From SIG588 sp964515215 (GTDB taxonomy: Bacteria; Bacillota; Clostridia; Oscillospirales; Acutalibacteraceae), in contig CAZESL010000011.1 of assembly GCA_964515215.1 (NCBI GenBank), positions 1-31,895 on the forward strand: DNA of 31,895 nucleotides, given 5' to 3'. The notes under the pieces were generated by a model. It saw only the letters and a program-made list of their open reading frames with translations, ran no database searches and was not told the origin of the DNA. The position numbers and the translations under genes were made by a program. Each line of letters begins with the position of its first letter. Position 1 is the stretch's first letter. This document shows, piece after piece, positions 8,178 to 14,311 of the stretch.

Positions 8178-8351
8178 ATGTTGGACGATATTATCGCCAT
8201 CGCCGTCATCGTCCTCATTGTAGGAGGCGCTGTGGCCTATATAATCAAAGCCAAAAAGAGCGGCAAAAAATGCATCGGCTGTCCCGACGGCGGCAGTTGT
8301 GAAGGTAAGTGCTCCTGTTGCTGCGGTTGCGGCGAGGAAACGGAAGAATAA
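8178..8351 (+). CDS. FeoB-associated Cys-rich membrane protein
   Basis: This 57-aa protein begins 11 bp after feoB with its own AGGAG ribosome binding site. One transmembrane helix (about residues 4-23, hydrophobic IIAIAVIVLIVGG followed by AYII) is followed by a Lys-rich stretch (KAKKSGKK). A Cys-rich tail contains eight Cys: C-x2-C, then C-x3-C-x-C-C-C-x-C. Its position and make-up fit the FeoB-associated Cys-rich membrane protein family (PF12669 type). The tail could bind Fe(II) or support FeoB as FeoC does elsewhere; that role is inference. The gene ends just before a strong terminator. Confidence 0.88.
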   Translation: MLDDIIAIAVIVLIVGGAVAYIIKAKKSGKKCIGCPDGGSCEGKCSCCCGCGEETEE

Positions 8352-8360
8352 GCAAATAGT

Positions 8361-8404
8361 AAATCCCCTCGGAAGGTTGCCACAGCAACTTTCCGAGGGG
8401 ATTT
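8361..8404. terminator. Bidirectional terminator between convergent feo and sugar operons
   Basis: A 20-bp stem with a CACA loop: arms 8361-8380 and 8385-8404, with one G-T pair and A/T ends on both sides. It can end both the plus-strand feo transcript and the minus-strand sugar operon transcript. Confidence 0.9.
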
Positions 8405-8411
8405 GTTTATC

Positions 8412-9137
8412 TTACTCTTCCAAACTCTTCAAATAATCAATACACATCTTAGCTTCTTCCATTTCACGGGCGGCATCCGGTTCGTTTTCCACTACCATAT
8501 CCACGCCGTGTGCCTCGGCCCATTCGACGATCTCACGAATGGGTACGTCACCTTGTCCGAGCGGTGTACCGTGTTCTGCGGTGCCGTCTTTCAGGTGAAT
8601 GACCGCCAAACGGTCGCGCAACTGTTCCAAAATGTAGAGCGGAGACACGCCGCCGCGATACGCCCAGTACACGTCGATCTGGAAACGGATGGCGGTCTGC
8701 TTTTGCATCTCCACGTGGGCGATCTGCCCGTCCTTATTCGGCATCAACTCACCGTGGTGATTGTGATACATCAATTCAATGCCCGCCTCTGCCAGAATCG
8801 GCTGATAGGCGTTCAACTTAGCGATGGTATCTGCCAGCCCCTCTTTGGTATCCCACGGCGCACCCGGTACGATAAACCGTTTGTTGCCGATGGTCTGATG
8901 ATAGGCGATCGTTTCCTCGCGCACGTCCTCCGCCAGCTCGCCGAGCGAGGAATGCGTACTGCATACCGTAAGCCCGTTTTCCTCGCACAACGCGCGAAAC
9001 TCTTCCGCCGTTTTGCCGAAAAAACCTGCCGGTTCCACCATGGTGTAGCCCATTTCCGCCACGGCACGCAAGGTAGCCGCCACGTCGGTCTCCATGTGAC
9101 TTTTCACCGAATACAACTGTAAACCGTAATTTCTCAT
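8412..9137 (-). CDS. Sugar phosphate isomerase/epimerase-like TIM-barrel protein (A)
   Basis: This 241-aa protein belongs to the xylose-isomerase-like TIM-barrel superfamily (AP_endonuc_2/IolE-IolI type), whose members isomerise, epimerise, dehydrate or eliminate on sugars and keto-sugars with a divalent metal. Barrel strands and metal-ligand regions are recognisable: NYGLQLYSVK at the start, LMYHNHHGE, FQIDVYWAYRGG, VIHLKDG and MVVENEPD near the end. The ATG at 9137 has AAGGAAG upstream and starts exactly at the first barrel strand. It is the last gene of the five-gene operon, 17 bp after the preceding oxidoreductase gene. Substrate unknown. Confidence 0.88.
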   Translation of the reverse strand: MRNYGLQLYSVKSHMETDVAATLRAVAEMGYTMVEPAGFFGKTAEEFRALCEENGLTVCSTHSSLGELAEDVREETIAYHQTIGNKRFIVPGAPWDTKEGLADTIAKLNAYQPILAEAGIELMYHNHHGELMPNKDGQIAHVEMQKQTAIRFQIDVYWAYRGGVSPLYILEQLRDRLAVIHLKDGTAEHGTPLGQGDVPIREIVEWAEAHGVDMVVENEPDAAREMEEAKMCIDYLKSLEE

Positions 9138-9154
9138 AGTTTTACTTCCTTTCT

Positions 9155-10324
9155 TTACCACCGCACCTGCCAGCGCGTTTGATAACCGTCGTGCATCGGG
9201 GCACACCCCGCCTCACGCGTAGCCGATTGCTCACAGCGCGCCGCCAGTTCACGGTCAAACGCCGCAGCATCCACGGGAAGTGTCACCATACCGCCTTGCC
9301 ACGCGGACAGGTACGCCGCATTACAAAGCATCACTTCGTTCAAGGCTTCTCTGCCATCCGACAACAGGGGCGTACCGTGCAGGATGTGATCCACAAAATT
9401 CTGCAACACCGCGCCGTGTGCGTTGGCGGGGGGCGTAAAGGTCATTTCCTCATAATCCGTCGGGATCTGGACAAATCCTTCCTTTGCGGTAAAGCAGACC
9501 TCCCGCTCGCGCTCTTTCAGGCGCCACAACTTGAGTTTGCCTTCTTCCAACACCATTTTGGCACCGTCGCCCGTGATCTCCAGACGGTTGGTGCCGGGGT
9601 ATTCCCCCGTGGTGGTCTGGAACAAGGCGGTCAGTCCGCTGTCGTATTCCCCGATGATGAGTGCCTCGTCTTCCACCTCGATATCGTGGTATTTCGCCAC
9701 GGGACACCGCGCTAAAATGCGGTCAGGCATCCCGCAGATCCACTGCCACAGATCGAGGTTGTGGGGTGCCTGATTCATCAGGACGCCGCCGCCTTCCCCG
9801 CGGAAGGTGGCGCGCCACGCACCGCTGTCGTAATACGCCTGTGTGCGGTACCAGTTGGTGATGATCCAGTGAAAGCGTTTCAATTCACCGAGCACACCGC
9901 TTTGCACCAATTCACGCGCTTTTTGAAACAGCGGATCGGTGCGTTGATTAAACATCACGCAAAAGGCGCGACCGCTCTTATCCGCCGCCGCGATCAACCG
10001 TTTTGCCTCACTCGTCTGCACCGCCATCGGCTTTTCGGACAGCACGTGTACCCCGTGCTCAAACGCCTGCACACCGATGATGGGGTGGAAATAGTGCGGA
10101 GTGGCGATCACCACGGCATCGCACACACCTGCCGCAAATAACGCGTCGGCGTTTTCATATACGGGCACGTCGGGAAATAACGCTTTCAGTTGGTCGCGGC
10201 GGGCGGCATCCACGTCGCACAAAGCCGACAGCACCGCCCCCTTCACACCGCCCGCAAACAGGTGACGGGCGTGGGCGGATCCCATACCGCCCACACCGAT
10301 CACACCTACTCTAACGTTTTTCAT
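9155..10324 (-). CDS. Gfo/Idh/MocA-family NAD(P)-dependent oxidoreductase (1)
   Basis: This is a 389-aa oxidoreductase. The N-terminal Rossmann fold shows VGVIGVGGMGSAHARHL. The EKP motif (LSEKPMAV) carries the catalytic Lys. The C-terminal Gfo/Idh domain has the segment GGGVLMNQAPHNLDLWQW. The Lys-Asp-His triad known from inositol dehydrogenase (Lys97, Asp172, His176 in B. subtilis IolG) appears here as Lys-Asn-His. It is closely similar to the next gene upstream (shared GAWRAT, GEGGGVL, NLDLWQWICGMP and DIEVED segments), so the pair arose by duplication. The family oxidises sugars, cyclitols or glycosides; the substrate cannot be read from sequence. Two adjacent ATGs (10327, 10324) exist and the ribosome binding site is weak, so translation may couple to the preceding stop. 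Confidence 0.9.
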   Translation of the reverse strand: MKNVRVGVIGVGGMGSAHARHLFAGGVKGAVLSALCDVDAARRDQLKALFPDVPVYENADALFAAGVCDAVVIATPHYFHPIIGVQAFEHGVHVLSEKPMAVQTSEAKRLIAAADKSGRAFCVMFNQRTDPLFQKARELVQSGVLGELKRFHWIITNWYRTQAYYDSGAWRATFRGEGGGVLMNQAPHNLDLWQWICGMPDRILARCPVAKYHDIEVEDEALIIGEYDSGLTALFQTTTGEYPGTNRLEITGDGAKMVLEEGKLKLWRLKEREREVCFTAKEGFVQIPTDYEEMTFTPPANAHGAVLQNFVDHILHGTPLLSDGREALNEVMLCNAAYLSAWQGGMVTLPVDAAAFDRELAARCEQSATREAGCAPMHDGYQTRWQVRW

Positions 10325-10328
10325 CATC

Positions 10329-11489
10329 TTATTTGGCGCCGTTGTACGAACCGCTGGTATCGCTCACGACCTCGTTCACGTTTTCCTTACGGCGGGAGGT
10401 CGCCACGCGCTTCATCAGTTCAGCGTAATACTCCTCATCGTCAAACGGCAGTTCCACCACGCGATTGGTGAACGCAGCCAAATGCATCGCATTCGAGATG
10501 GTCAGACCGTTGATGCCCTCTTTACCATCGGCCACCAGCGGTTCACCGTGCAGAATGTGCGCCGCAAAAGCGTTGAGCACCCCCACGTGCTGTTCACCGT
10601 CGGTATCGAAGGTGATGGTCTCCACCTCACGCGCAGGAGAACTGAACGCATTTTCACCGGCATATTCGCTCATAGCTTCTTTCAAGCGGGTGATCTTCAA
10701 GGTGCGGCCTTCCGCCACCATGGTGCCGCGGTCACAGCAGACCTCAAAGCGGTTGGAGCCGGGGCAGTCACCCGTCGAGGTGATGAACATACCCGACGCG
10801 CCGTTCGGATACTCCACGTAGGCGGTCACGTCGTCTTCCACTTCGATATCGTGCCACTTGCCGAGGGTCAGTTTCACATCCACTTTTTTCGGCATACCGC
10901 AGATCCACTGCCACAGGTCAAGGTTGTGCGGGCACTGATTGAGCAGCACACCGCCGCCCTCGCCGCTCCAGGTAGCACGCCACGCGCCGCTATCGTAATA
11001 GGACTGCGGACGGTACCAGTCGGTGATCAACCAGTTGGTGCGGTGGATCTCACCGAGTTCACCGCTCGCCATCATTTCGTGCATTTTGATGTACATCGGG
11101 TTGGTGCGCTGATTGAACATCATACCGAACGCGACACCCGCTTTTTCCGCAGCGGCGTTCATTTCCTTGACTTGCTTCGTATACACACCCGCGGGCTTTT
11201 CGCACATCACGTGAATACCGCGCTCAAAGCACGCGATCGCAAAACGGGGATGGTCGTAGTGCGGCACCGCGATCAGACACGCGTCAATAAGCCCGCTGTC
11301 CAGCATCTCCTCCGCCGTGTTAAAGCAGGTGACGTTCGGGTTTTTACCCTTCGCCCATTCCAGACGTTCGGGTTTGACATCCGCCACCGCGACCAGTTCG
11401 ATCTCGGGGCATTTGCCGTCGGTCAGGTTATTCACGTGGGTGGAACCCATATTACCGATACCGATAATACCAAGCTTTACTTTATCCAT
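10329..11489 (-). CDS. Gfo/Idh/MocA-family NAD(P)-dependent oxidoreductase (2)
   Basis: This is a 386-aa paralogue of the downstream oxidoreductase. Rossmann motif: LGIIGIGNMGSTHV. Catalytic Lys in MCEKPAG. Substrate-domain motif: GGGVLLNQCPHNLDLWQW, with Asn in the place of the usual catalytic Asp and the His kept. An in-frame extension to 11609 has no family similarity. The ATG at 11489 follows AAGGAGG and is the obvious start. Spacing is 13 bp from the isomerase-like gene before it and 4 bp to the next oxidoreductase. Two related dehydrogenases in one operon suggest oxidation at two positions, oxidation followed by reduction, or two substrates. Confidence 0.91.
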   Translation of the reverse strand: MDKVKLGIIGIGNMGSTHVNNLTDGKCPEIELVAVADVKPERLEWAKGKNPNVTCFNTAEEMLDSGLIDACLIAVPHYDHPRFAIACFERGIHVMCEKPAGVYTKQVKEMNAAAEKAGVAFGMMFNQRTNPMYIKMHEMMASGELGEIHRTNWLITDWYRPQSYYDSGAWRATWSGEGGGVLLNQCPHNLDLWQWICGMPKKVDVKLTLGKWHDIEVEDDVTAYVEYPNGASGMFITSTGDCPGSNRFEVCCDRGTMVAEGRTLKITRLKEAMSEYAGENAFSSPAREVETITFDTDGEQHVGVLNAFAAHILHGEPLVADGKEGINGLTISNAMHLAAFTNRVVELPFDDEEYYAELMKRVATSRRKENVNEVVSDTSGSYNGAK

Positions 11490-11502
11490 TTCTTTTTCCT
11501 CC

Positions 11503-12270
11503 TTATGCTTCATGACCGATCGATTCGAGGTACCGCAAACTGCGTTCCATACAATCGAGCGGATCTTCACCGTTACAGTTGTCTTGCTCCACAAACGCGG
11601 CAACCGCACCCGCCTTTTCGAACGCTTTCAAAATGGCGGGGAAGTTCAGCGATCCTTCGCCGATGGGTGTCATCATCTGTTTCATTTCGAGGGTCATACC
11701 CATATCCTTCAAATGCACGTACTTCAAGCGTCCCGCACATTTTTCGATCCACTGACAGACGTCACCGCCGCCGTGCTGTACCCAATAGGTATCCAGCACG
11801 ATGTTCATCTCCTCGGGTGCAAACATCTCCAGCAGATGGTCGAAGATCATCTTCCCCTCCACCTTCGCGAATTCGAAGGAGTGGTTGTGATACGCAAAGG
11901 TCATGCCCGCGTCGCGGATCTTCTTGATCGGCTCGGTCATCTCGCGGCGGAACCGCTCGAGGCACTCCACCGTGTTGCGGTGTGCCTCACCGATGTACCC
12001 GAGGCCGATGCAATCGCACCCCATAAGGCGGTGATCTTCGATCAGCGCTTCGGTGTCCCCGATGATGCGCTGATACGGGCTGTGAGAAAACGGAATGACC
12101 ATCCCCAAACGGTCGCAGGTCTCCCGCATCAGAGCGGGCGGGATGGCGTCGCAGCCCGAATACTGCACCTGCTTGTAACCCATCGCCGCCAGTTTTTCCA
12201 GCGTCGCAACGCCGTCCTCTGCCGTTTTGCAGAAATCGCGGACGGTATACATTTGTGCACCGATCTTCAT
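11503..12270 (-). CDS. Sugar phosphate isomerase/epimerase-like TIM-barrel protein (B)
   Basis: This is a 255-aa xylose-isomerase-like TIM-barrel protein. Landmarks are IGAQMYTVRD at the first strand, FAYHNHSFEF, NIVLDTYWVQHGG (metal-ligand Asp), YVHLKDMGM and AAFVEQDN (C-terminal acidic ligand). The order and spacing match IolE/IolI-like enzymes. The ATG at 12270 follows GGGGAAGGG. It is the second gene of the operon. Proteins A and B share the HNH-x-x-E and TYW/VYW patterns and are closer to each other than to protein C. Function within the family (epimerase, dehydratase or lyase) is not determined. Confidence 0.88.
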   Translation of the reverse strand: MKIGAQMYTVRDFCKTAEDGVATLEKLAAMGYKQVQYSGCDAIPPALMRETCDRLGMVIPFSHSPYQRIIGDTEALIEDHRLMGCDCIGLGYIGEAHRNTVECLERFRREMTEPIKKIRDAGMTFAYHNHSFEFAKVEGKMIFDHLLEMFAPEEMNIVLDTYWVQHGGGDVCQWIEKCAGRLKYVHLKDMGMTLEMKQMMTPIGEGSLNFPAILKAFEKAGAVAAFVEQDNCNGEDPLDCMERSLRYLESIGHEA

Positions 12271-12284
12271 AGTCCCTTCCCCTT

Positions 12285-13115
12285 TCACGGTAAAATTTTC
12301 TTCAAAGCCGCTACCGCCGCGTCAAACGCTTCGTCTGCGCTGGCGTACGCATACGCCGAACGGGTGGCGGAGCCGCTGTTTTCCAGTTGTTCCAAACCGA
12401 CGAAAGCGTTCAGGTGCGGCTCCAACGTCATCACGCGGCCGCCGTTTGCACCGTAGGCGGCCAGCAGTTTGGGCAATTGCCCTTCCCCTTCACCGGGCGG
12501 CACGACTTCGCCGTTTTTATTGCAGTCTTTAATGTGCAGATACTCCACGTAGGGGGCAAGTTTTTCCCACGCGGGCAGGATGCTCACCCCGCACTGCAAG
12601 AAGTTTGCGGGATCAAAGATCGCGCGCAGTTCGGGGAATGCCGCAAGCAACTTCACACAGCGATCGTCGGTATCGCCGTAAATATCCTTTTCGTTTTCGT
12701 GGCAGACGACCACGCCGCTGCCGCGAGCGGCATCCAGAAACGCCGCCGTGCGCTCGCACACCGCGTTGAACGCGCCGTCGCTGTCATCCGCACCGTAGAA
12801 GCTGAACAAACGGTAGTGTTCCGCTCCCATAACGTGCGCCAGTTCCAACTGATGCTTGAACTCTTCCAAATGCGGTGCAAAATCATCCTGCAGTTGGATC
12901 TTGCCCGTGGGAGAGCCGATCGACCAGACGTGCAGTCCCTCCGCCGCCAGACGGTCGCGGATCTCTTTTGCCTTTTCGACAGAGACCTTCGCAATGTTCT
13001 GACCGTCGATAAAACGGATCTCAAGCCCTTCGATGCCGTTTCGCTTCATCGCCGCGATCTGACCCGCAAGATCACCGCTCGCTTCGTCGGCAAACGCCGC
13101 CAATTTCCAATCCAT
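12285..13115 (-). CDS. Sugar phosphate isomerase/epimerase-like TIM-barrel protein (C)
   Basis: This is a 276-aa TIM-barrel protein and the first gene of the operon. Landmarks are KLAAFADEASGDLAGQI at the start, GLEIRFIDG, VVVCHENEKDIYGDT, AIFDPANFLQCG, YLHIKDCN and MTLEPHL, consistent with the metal-ligand positions of the xylose-isomerase-like superfamily. The in-frame extension to 13232 would place a spurious Phe-rich stretch in front and would overlap the promoter. The ATG at 13115 follows GAGGTGATATAT and is preferred. It leads the five-gene operon from the promoter at 13149-13177. Confidence 0.88.
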   Translation of the reverse strand: MDWKLAAFADEASGDLAGQIAAMKRNGIEGLEIRFIDGQNIAKVSVEKAKEIRDRLAAEGLHVWSIGSPTGKIQLQDDFAPHLEEFKHQLELAHVMGAEHYRLFSFYGADDSDGAFNAVCERTAAFLDAARGSGVVVCHENEKDIYGDTDDRCVKLLAAFPELRAIFDPANFLQCGVSILPAWEKLAPYVEYLHIKDCNKNGEVVPPGEGEGQLPKLLAAYGANGGRVMTLEPHLNAFVGLEQLENSGSATRSAYAYASADEAFDAAVAALKKILP

Positions 13116-13148
13116 ATATATCACCTCATGATATAATATCGTAAGTTT

Positions 13149-13177
13149 ATTGTACAAAACATCCACAAAAAAAGCAA
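13149..13177 (-). promoter_or_regulatory. Promoter of the five-gene oxidoreductase/isomerase operon
   Basis: On the minus strand, TTGCTT (13172-13177), a 17-bp T-rich spacer and TACAAT (13149-13154). It is divergent from the nitroreductase promoter, and the two -35 boxes are about 55 bp apart. No obvious operator palindrome was seen between them. Confidence 0.6.
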
Positions 13178-13232
13178 GCAAAAGCACAAAAAAACCGCAA
13201 AAATTGTGCAAATGACCGCAAGAAATGTACAC

Positions 13233-13261
13233 TTGATTTTCCTTCCGCTTTTCGGTATACT
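13233..13261 (+). promoter_or_regulatory. Promoter of the nitroreductase gene
   Basis: TTGATT (13233-13238), 17 bp, TATACT (13256-13261), then a GAAGGGAG ribosome binding site before the ATG at 13288. Confidence 0.75.
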
Positions 13262-13287
13262 GGATCTACAGAAGGGAGCGAAGATAT

Positions 13288-13857
13288 ATGACACTGTCTG
13301 AACTGTTCGGCGGACTGCGTACCATCCGCCGTTTTACCGGGGATCCCGTACCTGCTGCCTTGCTGCGGGAGGCCGTGGATGCCGCGCGTCTGTGTGCCTC
13401 TGCCGCCAACGCGCAGCCGCTGCGCTACGTCGCGGTGACCGATCCCGCCACCGTCGCGGCACTGCAGCCGCACGTGAAATGGGCGGGTTATCTGCCGTCC
13501 GAGGACGGTGTGCCGAAAGCGGGCGAACAGCCGACCGCCTTCATTGCGGTGGTGAAGGCCGCCGACGCCAACGCCTGGGCGGATATCGACGTGGGACTGG
13601 CGGTACACGCGCTGACTGCCGTGCTGTGGGAAGCGGGAGTCGGCAGTTGCATTATGGGGGCGATCGACCGCCCCGCCATCAAAGCGCTGTTGCCGATCAA
13701 CGAGGAAGACGAGTTGCGGCTGATGATCGCGCTCGGCTACCCCGCCCATCAAAGCCGCGTCGTGCCGCTCACCGATACGGTGAAATACTCGCTCGACGAC
13801 AACCGCGATTACGTGGTACCCAAACGAAGTTTGGAAGACATCGTGACGTTCGTGTGA
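13288..13857 (+). CDS. Nitroreductase-family FMN-dependent oxidoreductase
   Basis: This is a 189-aa protein of the nitroreductase fold, which uses FMN and NAD(P)H to reduce nitro compounds, quinones or flavins. The N-terminal R-T-I-R-R-F and S-A-A-N-A-Q-P-L-R-Y segments match the FMN-phosphate-binding and flavin-contact regions. The core helix DVGLAVHALTAVLWEAG and the following GVGSCIMGAIDR motif are typical. A LMIALGYPA strand precedes the C-terminal tail. It is a single-gene unit divergent from the sugar operon. The true substrate is unknown. Confidence 0.88.
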   Translation: MTLSELFGGLRTIRRFTGDPVPAALLREAVDAARLCASAANAQPLRYVAVTDPATVAALQPHVKWAGYLPSEDGVPKAGEQPTAFIAVVKAADANAWADIDVGLAVHALTAVLWEAGVGSCIMGAIDRPAIKALLPINEEDELRLMIALGYPAHQSRVVPLTDTVKYSLDDNRDYVVPKRSLEDIVTFV

Positions 13858-13948
13858 GGATTTCGCAAAGAATCGTGCGGTAGGAGACGGCGCCCTCGAC
13901 GTCCCGTTTTGCGACCGACCGTCCGCCGCAAGTGCGCGCACCATCCAC

Positions 13949-14000
13949 AACCCCTCCGAGTCGCCTTGCGGCGACCCACCTCCCCTTACACAGGGGAGGC
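13949..14000 (-). repeat. Palindromic intergenic repeat, copy B
   Basis: Hairpins TCGCC-ttgc-GGCGA (13961-13974) and CCTCCCCT-tacac-AGGGGAGG (13979-13999). Same layout and orientation as copy A at the window start. Confidence 0.65.
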
Positions 14001-14042
14001 ATTCACAGAAGAGCTTCTTTCAAAAATTCAAGTTATCGCAAA

Positions 14043-14093
14043 GGCTCCCCTTAAGGACGTAAGGGGAACTGTCAGCGAAGCTGACTGAGGGGA
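14043..14093 (+). repeat. Palindromic intergenic repeat, copy C (inverted relative to B)
   Basis: CTCCCCTT paired with AAGGGGAA (14045-14068), followed by GTCAGC-gaa-GCTGAC (14071-14085) and a GAGGGG end. Same two-hairpin style as copies A and B but facing the other way, about 45 bp from copy B. Confidence 0.65.
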
Positions 14094-14162
14094 TTTGAAA
14101 ATACATTTTAACGAAATCCCGCCATCCACAACCGCTTTTTGCATCCCCCACACAACAAAAAT

Positions 14163-14196
14163 GACCGCCCGAAGAGGAAATCCTCTTCGGGCGGTC
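14163..14196 (-). terminator. Terminator of the giant dockerin protein gene
   Basis: Perfect 16-bp stem: GACCGCCCGAAGAGGA (14163-14178) pairs with 14181-14196. On the minus strand it is followed by ATTTTTG, a typical intrinsic terminator. It stands about 115 bp after the present stop codon but only 15 bp after the dockerin remnant. Confidence 0.88.
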
Positions 14197-14210
14197 TTGC
14201 TTATGTGATC

Positions 14211-14249
14211 TTACGCTTTCGGGAAACTGTCGATCTTCTTCACCTGCAT
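14211..14249 (-). pseudogene. Remnant of a second dockerin C-terminus
   Basis: Minus-strand codons read M-Q-V-K-K-I-D-S-F-P-K-A-stop. This parallels the real ends of the two dockerin repeats (YAVKKIDAS and YAVRKITNFPASA-stop). Just before it, the DNA TATGCAG-GTG differs from the dockerin's TACGCGGTG by one extra base, so the frame of the old dockerin is broken. No start or ribosome binding site is visible. It is a short match, so homology is likely but not proven. Confidence 0.55.
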
Positions 14250-14257
14250 ACCGAACG

Positions 14258-14298
14258 AAGGGCTTCGCCCTTGTTCTGCAAGTTTGCCTTTGGCAAAC
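14258..14298. repeat. Double-hairpin element between the two dockerin ends
   Basis: Two short perfect hairpins, AAGGGC-ttc-GCCCTT (14258-14272) and GTTTGCC-ttt-GGCAAAC (14282-14298), separate the giant gene's stop codon from the dockerin remnant. They look like a small palindromic insertion or duplication product. A shorter GAACGAAGCCCTTC relative occurs in the deoC-deoD gap. Confidence 0.5.
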
Positions 14299-14311
14299 GT
14301 TGCGGCCCACA

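Larger units (their letters stand above)
13858..14162. other. Gene-free stretch with palindromic repeats
   Basis: No credible gene is seen here. A long-range inverted pair (TCGCAAA at 13863-13869 and TTTGCGA at 13908-13914) lies just after the nitroreductase. Two palindromic repeat elements follow, in opposite orientations (13949-14000 and 14043-14093). No clean terminator for the nitroreductase transcript is visible apart from these elements. Confidence 0.6.

Noticed and set aside
13863..13914. TCGCAAA...TTTGCGA inverted pair considered as a nitroreductase terminator
   Set aside because: The arms are only 7 bp, the loop is nearly 40 nt and no T run follows; not a convincing terminator.
14020..14310. 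Minus-strand open frame of 96 codons after the giant gene
   Set aside because: It runs through the dockerin remnant in the wrong frame, the terminator hairpin and repeat copy C, and has no ribosome binding site.
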